A stretch of DNA of 54,122 nucleotides from DTU098 sp964498525 (lineage in GTDB: Bacteria > Bacillota > Desulfotomaculia > Desulfotomaculales > Pelotomaculaceae): NCBI GenBank assembly GCA_964498525.1, contig CAZCGU010000018.1:1-54122 (forward strand). The letters run 5' to 3'. Position numbers and translations under genes: made by a program. Every line of letters starts with the position of its first letter. Position 1 is the stretch's first letter. Shown here piece after piece: positions 7,320 through 15,657 of the stretch. The notes beneath the pieces are model-generated. The model worked only from the letters and a program-made list of their open reading frames with translations. It was not told the origin of the DNA and did no database searches.

Positions 7320-9605
7320 TTAGTAGGGTACATTACGCAGGCGCGGCGCAGCCCTGGTCACAATAGCGGCCAACTCGGCCCAGGTGGCTTTGTCCGACGG
7401 ACGCAGCAGCCCCCCTTCATCGCCCTGGAAAAGGCCCAGACCGCAGGCAATAGCCGCATAGTTGCGCGCCCTGTCTGAAACCAAACCTGCGTCAGCCGTT
7501 TTCAGCTCGATCTTGACCGGCATCCCGGCAACTTCCCCGAAACCCAGGGCGCGCACCAGCCAGACAGCCAGCTCCTCCCGCTGAATAGGCTGCTCGGGAT
7601 GGAAATCACCCCCCTTTTCCAGCACGCCCCTGCGCACCGCATTTTGGATTAATCCGTAGTCCGGATCATTTGGATTTAAATCAATAAAGCCCGCCTCATC
7701 AAAGGTATCTCGCCGCTCCAGATCATACAGCCGGCCGGATGTGCCCATAAGCACCCGCAGGGCCTCCCTGCGGCTAACCGGCCCGTCCGGCTCGAATCCG
7801 TCAGCCGGCAGCAACCCGCTGCCGGCCAGCAGGGACAGGGGCGCGGCGGCCCAGTGTTCCGCCGGTATTTTATGACTGTCTTTTTTCGGCAGGGCCATCA
7901 TCTGGTTTAAGACAACGGGTTCCCCTGTCCTGGCGTCTACGACCCACTCCTGGTAGGCATCAAATGCTAAGATCAGCACCGGCTTCTTGCCTGGCCGCGG
8001 CTCCTGCTTTTCCAGCGGGAAAGAATAAGCAAATTTCAAACGGTTATTTTCCAGGAACAGTTTTTCTGCTTCCTCCTTGCCCATTACATCCTCCGCAGAC
8101 GGAAACCGTACCCTGTGCCAGTTGCAGTTATAGTTTACGATTTCACCGCCACCGCTCACTCCAACTGTAATTCCATCCCCGGGAAACACTATCCCGTTGA
8201 CCAGCCGGGCAAAACGGAAGTTGTGGAAACCGCTGTATTTGAGATAAACCTGGTCCTGCCGTTCCTCCACCACCTGTCCCAGTTTCGCGGGATCCACCAG
8301 GCGGATAAATGCTAGAGCCTTTTCCAGTGCGGCCTCCCGGTCAATTTCCGGCTGCCCGCCGGCGTCCGTCCCGGGTTTGCCGGATTCGTAATTATTATAG
8401 TTGCAAATTTCCCCCGTGTAGACATTGATGCCCACATCCTGCTGCCGGCCCTGATAACCCATCCTCCACCAGTCGCCCTCTTTTAAACTGTAGTTCCAAA
8501 ATTCATCATTGAATACCCCGTCGCTGGTACCACCGCCGCCGCTCTGGACCACTTCCCCCGCCAGGTCTATCTTTTTGAAAAATTCCTGTGCCGCCCGCAG
8601 CGCCTCGGCCTGGCTGATCTTTTGAGCCGGGCCGGCGTCAGCGCCTGGTCCGGCTACTTCCGCGCCGGCGCTGCCGGCAACGGGTTCGGGCAGGTTGCTA
8701 AAACGCCTGTACTGATCAAGGGGCAGCGTATCCCCGTCCATGGTGATGGCCATACCGTCGGCGGGGTCTATTTTTAACACTCCGGAACTGTTTAGCTGGT
8801 AAACCAGGGTGGCCTCCGGCAGGCCCGCCGGACCCGACTTGGCCTGGTCAGTAATCTGATAGGACAAATAAAGGCCCGGTTCCTGCATGATTTTGCTTTC
8901 CCAGCCCCGGGGCAGCGTTCCGGCCCGCGGAAACAGGGCGTCCTGCCGCCAGTTCACCGAGAAATTCACCAGACGCCCGCTGTACGCGTCAACCCCCACG
9001 CCAATGCCGTCTTCCAGCACCGGAATACCATTTTCAAGCCGGGCCCAGTAAAAACCGTACTGGTTCATCAGTGTGCCGGACGGCTGATAGAGATAATCCC
9101 TTGTCATCAGCCGGGTCCGGGCAAACTCAGCCGGGCAGGTTTTTTTGGCAAAGGCCTCCGCCTTTTGCCGGGCCGCTTCTTCTGTGATGGGAACGGTACC
9201 CTGCTCCAGGCCGGTGAAGGGACCGTTGTAGTACATTCCTTTGAGCGCCCCTGTTTGGGCGTTAATGTTAATATTTAAGTGCTCCTCCTGCCCGCCGCCG
9301 GAGTAGCCCGGCCTCTCCCGGAAACCGATCCGCCAGATCTTCACGCCTTCCCAGTAATCCTCCCCCAGTTCGAAGTCCAGATCCCTGCCTGCCAGCAGTT
9401 CCGGGAAAAGCTCCCTGGCGATTTGCCCGGCCTCGTCCTGGGAGATGGCCGGTCCGGCGTCCTCATACCCCTGGCCGGGACTCTCCTTCTGAACCGGCAT
9501 TTGCTGCACGGTACCGTAAACCCCGGCGGCCCCGCAGTTTCCTGCCATGGCCAAAAACAACACCAACGTTAGCACACCCAAAACACACTTTTTGATATAC
9601 GTCAC
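7320..9605 (-). CDS. exported YcdB/YcdC-repeat protein with SLH domains, paralogue of the downstream gene
   Basis: 761 residues with the same plan as its neighbour: signal peptide (KKCVLGVLTLVLFLAMAG), PepSY-like/YcdB units with SQDEAGQIAREL near 55 and SQAEALRAAQEF near 330, repeated INTGE/VDAYSGRL strands, and C-terminal SLH segments (ASGLLPADGFEPDGPVSRRE, RRGVLEKGGDFHPEQPIQRE, ACGLGLFQGDEGG). The two products diverge strongly in sequence, so the duplication is old. The GTG at 9605 abuts the AATAGGGGG ribosome binding site with no spacer, and the codon at ideal spacing is ATC (residue 4), so the true start is unclear. No terminator separates it from the next gene. Confidence 0.84.
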   Translation of the reverse strand: MTYIKKCVLGVLTLVLFLAMAGNCGAAGVYGTVQQMPVQKESPGQGYEDAGPAISQDEAGQIARELFPELLAGRDLDFELGEDYWEGVKIWRIGFRERPGYSGGGQEEHLNININAQTGALKGMYYNGPFTGLEQGTVPITEEAARQKAEAFAKKTCPAEFARTRLMTRDYLYQPSGTLMNQYGFYWARLENGIPVLEDGIGVGVDAYSGRLVNFSVNWRQDALFPRAGTLPRGWESKIMQEPGLYLSYQITDQAKSGPAGLPEATLVYQLNSSGVLKIDPADGMAITMDGDTLPLDQYRRFSNLPEPVAGSAGAEVAGPGADAGPAQKISQAEALRAAQEFFKKIDLAGEVVQSGGGGTSDGVFNDEFWNYSLKEGDWWRMGYQGRQQDVGINVYTGEICNYNNYESGKPGTDAGGQPEIDREAALEKALAFIRLVDPAKLGQVVEERQDQVYLKYSGFHNFRFARLVNGIVFPGDGITVGVSGGGEIVNYNCNWHRVRFPSAEDVMGKEEAEKLFLENNRLKFAYSFPLEKQEPRPGKKPVLILAFDAYQEWVVDARTGEPVVLNQMMALPKKDSHKIPAEHWAAAPLSLLAGSGLLPADGFEPDGPVSRREALRVLMGTSGRLYDLERRDTFDEAGFIDLNPNDPDYGLIQNAVRRGVLEKGGDFHPEQPIQREELAVWLVRALGFGEVAGMPVKIELKTADAGLVSDRARNYAAIACGLGLFQGDEGGLLRPSDKATWAELAAIVTRAAPRLRNVPY

Positions 9606-9917
9606 CCCCTATTATTTTTAAAATTGCACAAATAAAACAATGCCCGCGCCAACGCCCATGTTTCATGTCATAAAAAAAGCACATTGCGAAGATTAATATG
9701 ATTTAATAGACAGCCGGGTATTTTTTACCCGGGATATGTTTTTTTAAATGTTGGACGGACCATTTTAACATCTTACTTAATAAGACGATAATGGAAGCAA
9801 TCAGGTTCTTGCAAAGGGTAAGATCCTGCCCCATAATTTTTAAATAATTTAAATACCTTCAGGATGAGGTTATAAACGCGGCCTTCAACCCATATCCCAT
9901 GGTGTTAATCATTTATA
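9606..9917. other. intergenic region upstream of the YcdB/SLH pair
   Basis: A 312-base gap. It contains a perfect CCGGGTA/TACCCGG hairpin (about 9713-9731) followed on the plus strand by a T-rich run, although no rightward gene precedes it. The rest is AT-rich with no coding frame and no clear promoter. Confidence 0.4.
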
Positions 9918-10118
9918 TTAGATCTGCGTACTGTTCTTTTTAAATTTGGAGTCCTTTCTTTGCTCTGTTGCCTGTTTATCGACAGTTATCAGTATTTTTA
10001 TTACATCACCTTCTCTGGCACCCTTGGGCACGAGAACTTTGGGAATGTGAAAAATTCTCCGGTTCAGCTCAATCAAAGCATATTCCCCTTCGAAACGGTC
10101 AATTACGAGCTCGAGCAC
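9918..10118 (-). CDS. DUF3006 family small protein
   Basis: 66 residues that match the short DUF3006 pattern: an initial VIDRFEGEYALIEL strand pair, then IPKVLVPKGAREGDVIKI, forming a compact beta-rich domain, followed by a charged tail. Members of this family usually lie beside or are fused to metallo-beta-lactamase-fold hydrolases of the ComEC type; none is present here. It starts at GTG after AGAGGGGG. The cellular role is unknown, and the family assignment rests on the pattern alone. Confidence 0.7.
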   Translation of the reverse strand: MLELVIDRFEGEYALIELNRRIFHIPKVLVPKGAREGDVIKILITVDKQATEQRKDSKFKKNSTQI

Positions 10119-10196
10119 TGGTCCGCCCCCTCTTTATTAAAACTTCATTTTAAACAGGCAAGGTTATTATACCATGGGAAACTAATATTTCCCTGC

Positions 10197-10224
10197 AAAA
10201 AAAAACACACGGCAAGCCGCGTGT
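10197..10224 (-). terminator. minus-strand terminator upstream of the DUF3006 gene
   Basis: On the minus strand ACACGCGGC-TT-GCCGTGTGT forms a 9-bp stem with one G-U pair and is followed by nine T residues. It is a textbook intrinsic terminator, but no minus-strand gene lies just upstream. It therefore ends either an unseen small RNA or the leader of the DUF3006 gene, 79 bases further on. Confidence 0.65.
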
Positions 10225-10537
10225 CCGGGACGGCGAAAGGCCGGGAATCAGCTGGTTCCTGACAGGCTCCACCCGGGGCCGGGGCAAACCGGACAGTTTT
10301 AACCAGAAAAGGCAGCCGGCGCAGGGCGTCTACCTTTGTCCCCTGCCCATAACATCCGCCTGTTTCAGGTTAAAATTCGTCTTTATTGCCCGGCGCCTCT
10401 TTCCAAGGGGCATCTTGATTTGTTATAGTGATCAACGAAGGCGTCCGGTTTTGCCGGTGAATTATGTTCAGTCATCTATCCGGTGTGTCTTTTTGATAGA
10501 AAACTTTTTGCAATTCTATTGAGGGAAAAGGCGGTGT
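10225..10537. other. G+C-rich structured region between DUF3006 and the methyltransferase
   Basis: The 10119-10537 gap has unusually many inverted G+C blocks on the side feeding the minus-strand terminator, for example CCGGG/CCCGG pairs at 10225-10290. The part next to the methyltransferase is AT-rich and may hold its promoter. No coding frame is convincing, and comparison with SRP, RNase P, tmRNA and common riboswitch cores gave nothing. Confidence 0.35.
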
Positions 10538-11377
10538 TTGCTCATTAATATGAACATGGATCTGGCCTATTTTGAAAAACTATGGCAGCAACCGGAACCG
10601 GATCTGGTTATGTGCCAGAAGCTGTGGGATTTTCGTGCCGGGGACTTTAACGAGCACCGGAGCAGCGACGAAGGAAAAAAGAAAATAAGGAAAGTGCTGG
10701 ACTTTTTATTAGCCCATAAGCTGCTGCACCAGGGCAGTGTGGTGCTGGATATTGGCTGCGGCCCCGGCAGTTACACCCTGGCCCTGGCTCAAGTGGCCAA
10801 AAGCGTGGTGGGGTTGGATATCTCCCCCAATATGCTCGTACATGCCAGGGAAAAAGCTGCCCGGGCCGGGGTGCTAAATGCCACCTTTGAAACTTCCCCC
10901 TGGGAAACCCTGGACCTCAAGGCAAAGGGGCTGGAAAAAAATTTTGATCTGGTATTTGCCTCCATGTGCCCGGGGATTAACAGTAAGGAGACCCTGCTCA
11001 AAATGGTGGCGGCCAGCCGGGGGTTTTGCTTTTTAAGCAGCTTTGCCCGGCGGGAAGATAGCGTCAAAGATCCGTTGGCGCGAATCATCTTCGGTGCCGG
11101 GCCGGGCAGTAAGTGGGGTAAAAATATTTACAGCATCTTCAATATCCTCTGGCTTTCCGGCTTCTACCCCAGCCTTTGTTACCATGACTCGGAATGGACC
11201 AACCTGTGGGAACTGGAAAAGGCCATGGATTATTTCAGCCTCCAGCTGGCCGGACGCGGGGAGCTTAATACAGAACAGTTGGCCAGGATGCGGGATTACC
11301 TGACCGGCATAGCCCGGGACGGAATGGTTAAAGAAGAGGTAACCGCCAGGGTAGCCTGGCTATACTGGCCGGTCTAA
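10538..11377 (+). CDS. class I SAM-dependent methyltransferase
   Basis: 279-residue cytoplasmic methyltransferase. The SAM-binding motif I is VVLDIGCGPGSYTLAL near residue 67, followed by the acidic VVGLDIS strand and a motif II/III region (FDLVFASMCP). The C-terminal half has aromatic-rich helices, as in small-molecule methyltransferases of this superfamily, but the substrate cannot be inferred. The frame opens with TTG at 10538 three bases after AAAGGCGG; ATG at 10550 or 10556 may be the real start. It stands alone and ends 9 bases from the convergent MacB-type gene. Confidence 0.85.
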   Translation: MLINMNMDLAYFEKLWQQPEPDLVMCQKLWDFRAGDFNEHRSSDEGKKKIRKVLDFLLAHKLLHQGSVVLDIGCGPGSYTLALAQVAKSVVGLDISPNMLVHAREKAARAGVLNATFETSPWETLDLKAKGLEKNFDLVFASMCPGINSKETLLKMVAASRGFCFLSSFARREDSVKDPLARIIFGAGPGSKWGKNIYSIFNILWLSGFYPSLCYHDSEWTNLWELEKAMDYFSLQLAGRGELNTEQLARMRDYLTGIARDGMVKEEVTARVAWLYWPV

Positions 11378-11386
11378 AGCATCTGC

Positions 11387-12604
11387 TTATTTTTCAAAGC
11401 GAAGGGCTTCTATGGGATCCAGGCCAGCTGCTTTTTTAGCGGGATAATACCCGAAGAAAATCCCGATGGCCGCGGAAAAACCCGCGGCTAATAAAATGGA
11501 ATAGAGCGTAATATAAGTGGGCCACCCCGCAAATTTCGAAATCGTCCTGGCCACCGCGGCGCCGGTGGCAATTCCCGCAAAACCGCCCACCAGACAGAGC
11601 ACGACGGACTCGACCAGAAACTGATTGCGGATATTGCCTTCCGTGGCCCCCACCGCCATACGCAGGCCGATTTCCTTTGTTCTCTCCGTAACGGAAACCA
11701 GCATGATGTTCATAATCCCGATGCCGCCCACCAGCAGGGAAATGGCCGCTATGCTGGCCAGGAGCATCGTCATAGTACCGGTGGCTGTTTCCGCAGCTTC
11801 CAGAACGGAGGTTAAACTGAGCACGCTGAAGTCATCCGTTTTTGAGCCGGTTATGCGATGTCTCTCCCGGAGCAGTTCCTCTATGCCGTTTTGCACGTAG
11901 GCCATGCTGTTCTGCGTTTCTGTCTGAACATTGATGGTGCGGACATGGTTTACACCCAGCATTCTCTTTTGAACCGTGGTGATTGGCACGTAAACAACAT
12001 CGTCCTGGTCCTGGCCCAGCATGGCCGCGCCTTTGGGGGAAAGTACGCCCAGGACTGTAAAGGCCAGTTTATTGATTCTGATGGTGGCTCCCACCGGATC
12101 GGTACCTGGCGGGAAAAGGCTGTCCGCCACCGTCCGGCCCAAAACCGCCACCAGGCCGGCGCTTTGCACGTCGTCATCGTCAAAGAATGAGCCCGAACTG
12201 ACGGGCCAGTCCTTGATTGCCTGCAGGCCGGGCGTGGTGCCGTTGGCCTGGGCAGTCCAGGTTTGGCTTTCGTAAACAATGGTGGCGCCGGTACTTAATT
12301 CGGGCACCGCGCAGGTTACCATGCCCAGCCCGGCTATGGCTTCGGCGTCTTCCAGGGTAAGGGTGTTGACATTTCCCGCAGCCCCCCTTACGGGTCCCTG
12401 TCCGGCGCCCGGGAAAACCATGAGCAGGTTTGAACCCATACTGGAGATTTGATCGGAAATTCTTTTGCTGGCCCCCTGCCCCACGGAAATCATGATAATC
12501 ACGGCGGCCACCCCGATAATGATGCCCAGCATGGTCAGGGAAGATCTCAGTTTATTGGCTTTGATCCCGTTCAGAGCTATTTCAAAGTTGTTTGTGAAGT
12601 TCAA
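11387..12604 (-). CDS. MacB-like ABC transporter permease (FtsX family)
   Basis: 405-residue permease of a mechanotransmission-type ABC exporter. It has an N-terminal membrane helix (SLTMLGIIIGVAAVIIMISVG), a large extracellular MacB periplasmic-core domain of about 220 residues, and three C-terminal helices that include the FtsX signature (LLVGGIGIMNIMLVSVTERT, then KEIGLRMAVGA). It overlaps the upstream ATPase gene by 4 bases (ATGA), so the two are translationally coupled. With the HlyD-like adaptor it should move a peptide, lipid or drug across the membrane. It is the last gene of the three-gene operon. Confidence 0.9.
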   Translation of the reverse strand: MNFTNNFEIALNGIKANKLRSSLTMLGIIIGVAAVIIMISVGQGASKRISDQISSMGSNLLMVFPGAGQGPVRGAAGNVNTLTLEDAEAIAGLGMVTCAVPELSTGATIVYESQTWTAQANGTTPGLQAIKDWPVSSGSFFDDDDVQSAGLVAVLGRTVADSLFPPGTDPVGATIRINKLAFTVLGVLSPKGAAMLGQDQDDVVYVPITTVQKRMLGVNHVRTINVQTETQNSMAYVQNGIEELLRERHRITGSKTDDFSVLSLTSVLEAAETATGTMTMLLASIAAISLLVGGIGIMNIMLVSVTERTKEIGLRMAVGATEGNIRNQFLVESVVLCLVGGFAGIATGAAVARTISKFAGWPTYITLYSILLAAGFSAAIGIFFGYYPAKKAAGLDPIEALRFEK

Positions 12605-13356
12605 ATAAACGCTCCCCTTTCTTCCGGCAAGGCCGCCAGGTCTTCGGCAGCGTTTCTGTGGTTCATTACAGGCGCATCCTCTGTAACCCTTCCGTCTTTC
12701 AATTTGATTAACCGCCGGCAGTAGAGGGAGATATCCCTTTCATGGGTAACGATAATCACGGTTATTCCCATTTCAAGGTACAGCCTTTGGATTACTGAAA
12801 TTATTTCTATACTTGTTTTGGAATCAAGGGCGCCCGTGGGTTCGTCGGCCAGAATCAGGGAAGGGTTGTTCACCAGAGCCCGGGCGATGGCGACTCTTTG
12901 CTGCTGACCGCCGGACATCTGAGCGGGATAGTGTTCCAGATAATCAGACAGTCCCACCCAGGCCAATGCTTCCCTTGCCCTTTCCGCCATTTCTTTTTTC
13001 CCGGCTCCGGCGTAAACCAGCGGAAGCTGAACATTAGCCAGTACGGTTGCTCTCCCCAAAAGATTAAAGCCCTGGAAAACAAAGCCTATTCTTTTGTTGC
13101 GGATATAGGCCAGCCGGCTTTTGTCCAATTGGGAAACATTCTCCCCGCCGAGGTAATAAATACCGGCTGTGGGCTTGTCCAAACAGCCTATTATATTCAG
13201 CAAGGTGCTTTTACCGGAGCCGGAGGAGCCCATGACAGCGACCATCTCACCCTCCCGGATGGTCAGGTTGATGCCTTGCAGGGCAAAGACCCGCGTTTCT
13301 CCCAACTGATATATTTTTTTAACATTTTCCAGCACGATTGCTGTCTTCCCGGACAC
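12601..13356 (-). CDS. MacB/LolD-type ABC transporter ATP-binding protein
   Basis: 251-residue nucleotide-binding subunit. Walker A is GSSGSGKST near residue 43, the signature is MSGGQQQRVAIARAL, Walker B is LILADEPTGALDS, and the switch histidine is in VTHERD. Insert and order match the LolD/MacB/YtrE group that energises FtsX-type permeases. It lies between the adaptor gene (65-base gap) and its permease (4-base overlap). Beyond the catalytic core the C-terminus has about 25 extra hydrophilic residues. No sign of degeneration. Confidence 0.92.
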   Translation of the reverse strand: MSGKTAIVLENVKKIYQLGETRVFALQGINLTIREGEMVAVMGSSGSGKSTLLNIIGCLDKPTAGIYYLGGENVSQLDKSRLAYIRNKRIGFVFQGFNLLGRATVLANVQLPLVYAGAGKKEMAERAREALAWVGLSDYLEHYPAQMSGGQQQRVAIARALVNNPSLILADEPTGALDSKTSIEIISVIQRLYLEMGITVIIVTHERDISLYCRRLIKLKDGRVTEDAPVMNHRNAAEDLAALPEERGAFI

Positions 13357-13420
13357 AGCGCGTCACCACCCCCCTATTTTAGATTCTGCCAGGTTGTGTA
13401 AATTATGCCGCGCTGCCCGG

Positions 13421-15091
13421 CTACCTGCGCATCATAACTCCTCCCCCCATAAATGGAGCGCCGGCATTCTGGCCCTGGGCAGCCATTGAACCGCCGGCGC
13501 CCACGACCACTGTATCCCCTTCGTTAAGTCCTTCTAAAACTTCATGATTACTCTGGTTTGAAATACCCAGCAGCACCTGACGGGGCGCGGGCTTGCCGGA
13601 TTGATCCAGGACAAGCACGGCGGCCCTGCGTCCACCGATGCTTTCTTTTGCTGTTTCAGCGGGAGCATATCCGGCAGCGCCACCGGAATCCGCTCTGTTT
13701 TTACCTGATTCGGCCCCGCTGCCGCCCGGGCTGCCCCCCGGACTGCCGGCGCTCCTATTTTCATCCCCGGCCGGCGGCATGACACCGGCGCCCTGACCCG
13801 TTTTGTTTATGTAACCGGCGGCGTAAGTAACTGCGCCCTTGGGTATCATCAGGGTGTTTTCGTGTCTGTCAACAATAATGTTTACGTTTGCAGGCATCCC
13901 GGCTTTTAAGCCCTCCTGATTCTCGTCCAACTGAATGACCGCGTCATAAATCTGTACATTGGAAACAGTGTAGGCCTGGGGAGAAATGCTGTTCACCCTG
14001 CCGGTGAAAGTTTTCTCCGGATAGGAATTAACCGTAAATTCCGCCTGCCGGCCCACCGCCAGGCTGCCGATATCGGCTTCGTTAACCTGGGCTTTGACCT
14101 GCAGGGCTTCCGAAATAACCACAATAAAGGCGCCGCTGCCGCTGGTACTGTTGTTATTTGCGGTGGCCCGCTGGCCCTCTCCGCCATTGACCTCGCTGAC
14201 AATCCCGTCAATGGGGCTGGTCATCTTTGCACCCGCAAGGTCTTTTTCCGCCATGCGCACCTGGGCGCTGCTGCTTTCCACCTGGGCGTCGGCTGCAGCG
14301 ATATCCTCCGACCGGTTTCCATCTCGAAGAGACTTCAGGGCATACTCGGCCTGCCTCAGCTTCCCTTCCGCATTAACGCAATTGTTTTGCGCCGTATCTA
14401 AATCCGCCTGGGAAAGGGCTCCCGCTTCAAATAGTTTTTGATTGCGCTCAAGGTCGGCTTCTGCCACGTTATACGCTTCTTCTGCCAGCGTTACGTTTAT
14501 CACCGCCTGGGCAATTTCTTCCTCCGTCGCGCCGTTTTTCAAAAGTTCAAGTTTCGCGGCGGAGCTTTTAAAACTTGCCCTGCTCTGGATTAGCTGAGCT
14601 TCTAAATTATCGCCTTCCTGTTCGGCCAGCAACTGCCCGGCAGTGACATGATCGCCAACCTTGACGTGAATCTTTTTTATTATTTCGGCATTTTTAAAGC
14701 TCAGGGATACCGTGCTGACCGGCTCAATTGTACCGGTGGCCGGAATACTGTTTGTAATCGCGCCTTTTTTAACGGTACCGGTTATGTAATTTCCCTCCGC
14801 CTTTTTAGCTGCCCCCCACAAAAATTGGTAACCTGCCAGGGCAATCACCGCAACCGCGGCCATGACAAACAGAAGTTTTTTCCGCTTAAGCAAGCCAGAC
14901 AGAATTGATGCTTTTTTTAAAACTGGATCCGGTGTGTTAGGCAAAGCCTCTCCCTCCTGACCATTGATAGATGGCTCTAGTTCTATGAATTCAGTCATTT
15001 CAATATATGATTCGCCCAGCAGCAGGGCCAGGGCCAGACCGGAGTTGTCCCGGGTCGCCGCGCCGTCCTTGCTTCGATAAATACCGGCCAT
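13421..15091 (-). CDS. HlyD/MacA-family membrane-fusion adaptor
   Basis: 556-residue adaptor of the MacAB-like exporter. A 70-residue cytoplasmic start is followed by one anchor helix (LLFVMAAVAVIALAGYQFLW, near 73-93), a biotinyl-lipoyl half-motif (VKVGDHVTAGQLLAEQEG), a long coiled-coil hairpin, the second lipoyl half (MTSPIDGIVSEVNGGEGQ) and beta-barrel and membrane-proximal domains. A Gly/Ser/Pro-rich insert near residues 440-490 breaks the last domain. Starts at ATG after GTGAGGTG. In a Gram-positive cell there is no outer-membrane partner, so the adaptor probably gates the permease or hands substrate to the wall. Substrate unknown. Confidence 0.87.
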   Translation of the reverse strand: MAGIYRSKDGAATRDNSGLALALLLGESYIEMTEFIELEPSINGQEGEALPNTPDPVLKKASILSGLLKRKKLLFVMAAVAVIALAGYQFLWGAAKKAEGNYITGTVKKGAITNSIPATGTIEPVSTVSLSFKNAEIIKKIHVKVGDHVTAGQLLAEQEGDNLEAQLIQSRASFKSSAAKLELLKNGATEEEIAQAVINVTLAEEAYNVAEADLERNQKLFEAGALSQADLDTAQNNCVNAEGKLRQAEYALKSLRDGNRSEDIAAADAQVESSSAQVRMAEKDLAGAKMTSPIDGIVSEVNGGEGQRATANNNSTSGSGAFIVVISEALQVKAQVNEADIGSLAVGRQAEFTVNSYPEKTFTGRVNSISPQAYTVSNVQIYDAVIQLDENQEGLKAGMPANVNIIVDRHENTLMIPKGAVTYAAGYINKTGQGAGVMPPAGDENRSAGSPGGSPGGSGAESGKNRADSGGAAGYAPAETAKESIGGRRAAVLVLDQSGKPAPRQVLLGISNQSNHEVLEGLNEGDTVVVGAGGSMAAQGQNAGAPFMGGGVMMRR

Positions 15092-15657
15092 GAATTACAC
15101 CTCACTTAAAAGCGGTGTTCTGTTCAGCATTTACAGGTTATTCTTAAATAGTAAACCAGCTAGATTAAAAGAAGCTTAAAAAATACTGGAAACTTTCCCT
15201 TGCGTTTTTTACTAGGCGGCATCAACCGCCAAATAGTTGGCTGCGTAGTTTTATTTAACAACACCAGGCTCCGCCCCCTCCGCAGCTCCGCAGCCATGTT
15301 GAGAAATAATACCCGGGATTCCCTTTTAATCCTTATAATAACAAGAAGAAGATCCTTTTAAAAGGATCTTCTTCTTGCAAAAACGCCGCAATCTTATCAA
15401 AAAAAGCTTCTCGGCTTTTTTGCGTCGCTTAAAGGATTATTCAAATTTCCGGACTAAAGTTTTTATCTTTATTACCAGAGTCGGGCCCGCCGGCCAAGCA
15501 TTCTGCGCAATGTGATAGCTCATATTTATTTTGTTGCCCTTATACTGGGGCTGTTTTGCAGTTTCCTATTATAAACGCCCCGGTGGGGCCGGCGGGGGTT
15601 TCACCCCGGTTGCGCCGCCCTGAGCATTAACCCTGAAATTATCCTGCCGGGGAAGTT
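15092..15657. other. intergenic region with a long perfect palindrome
   Basis: A 566-base gap between katG (ending here) and the start of the adaptor gene. Apart from the palindrome at 15342-15377 it holds a second hairpin at about 15399-15421 (AAAAAGC/GCTTTTT, T-run on both strands) that could end katG transcription, and a G+C-rich stretch at 15575-15640. No coding frame is visible. Confidence 0.45.
15342..15377. repeat. 36-base perfect palindrome
   Basis: CAAGAAGAAGATCCTTTT and its exact reverse complement are joined without a spacer (18-base arms). As RNA it would form a long hairpin with a minimal loop, and as DNA a cruciform. It may be a bidirectional terminator of unusual length or a protein-binding site. 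Confidence 0.7.

Noticed and set aside
9713..9731. Plus-strand hairpin with a T-rich tail as a terminator
   Set aside because: No rightward gene precedes it; the hairpin is recorded only in the gap description.
10225..10537. SRP RNA, RNase P, tmRNA or c-di-GMP-I riboswitch in the structured stretch
   Set aside because: None of the diagnostic core sequences (for example the SRP tetraloop region or the GEMM GGGACGCAAAGC block) is present.
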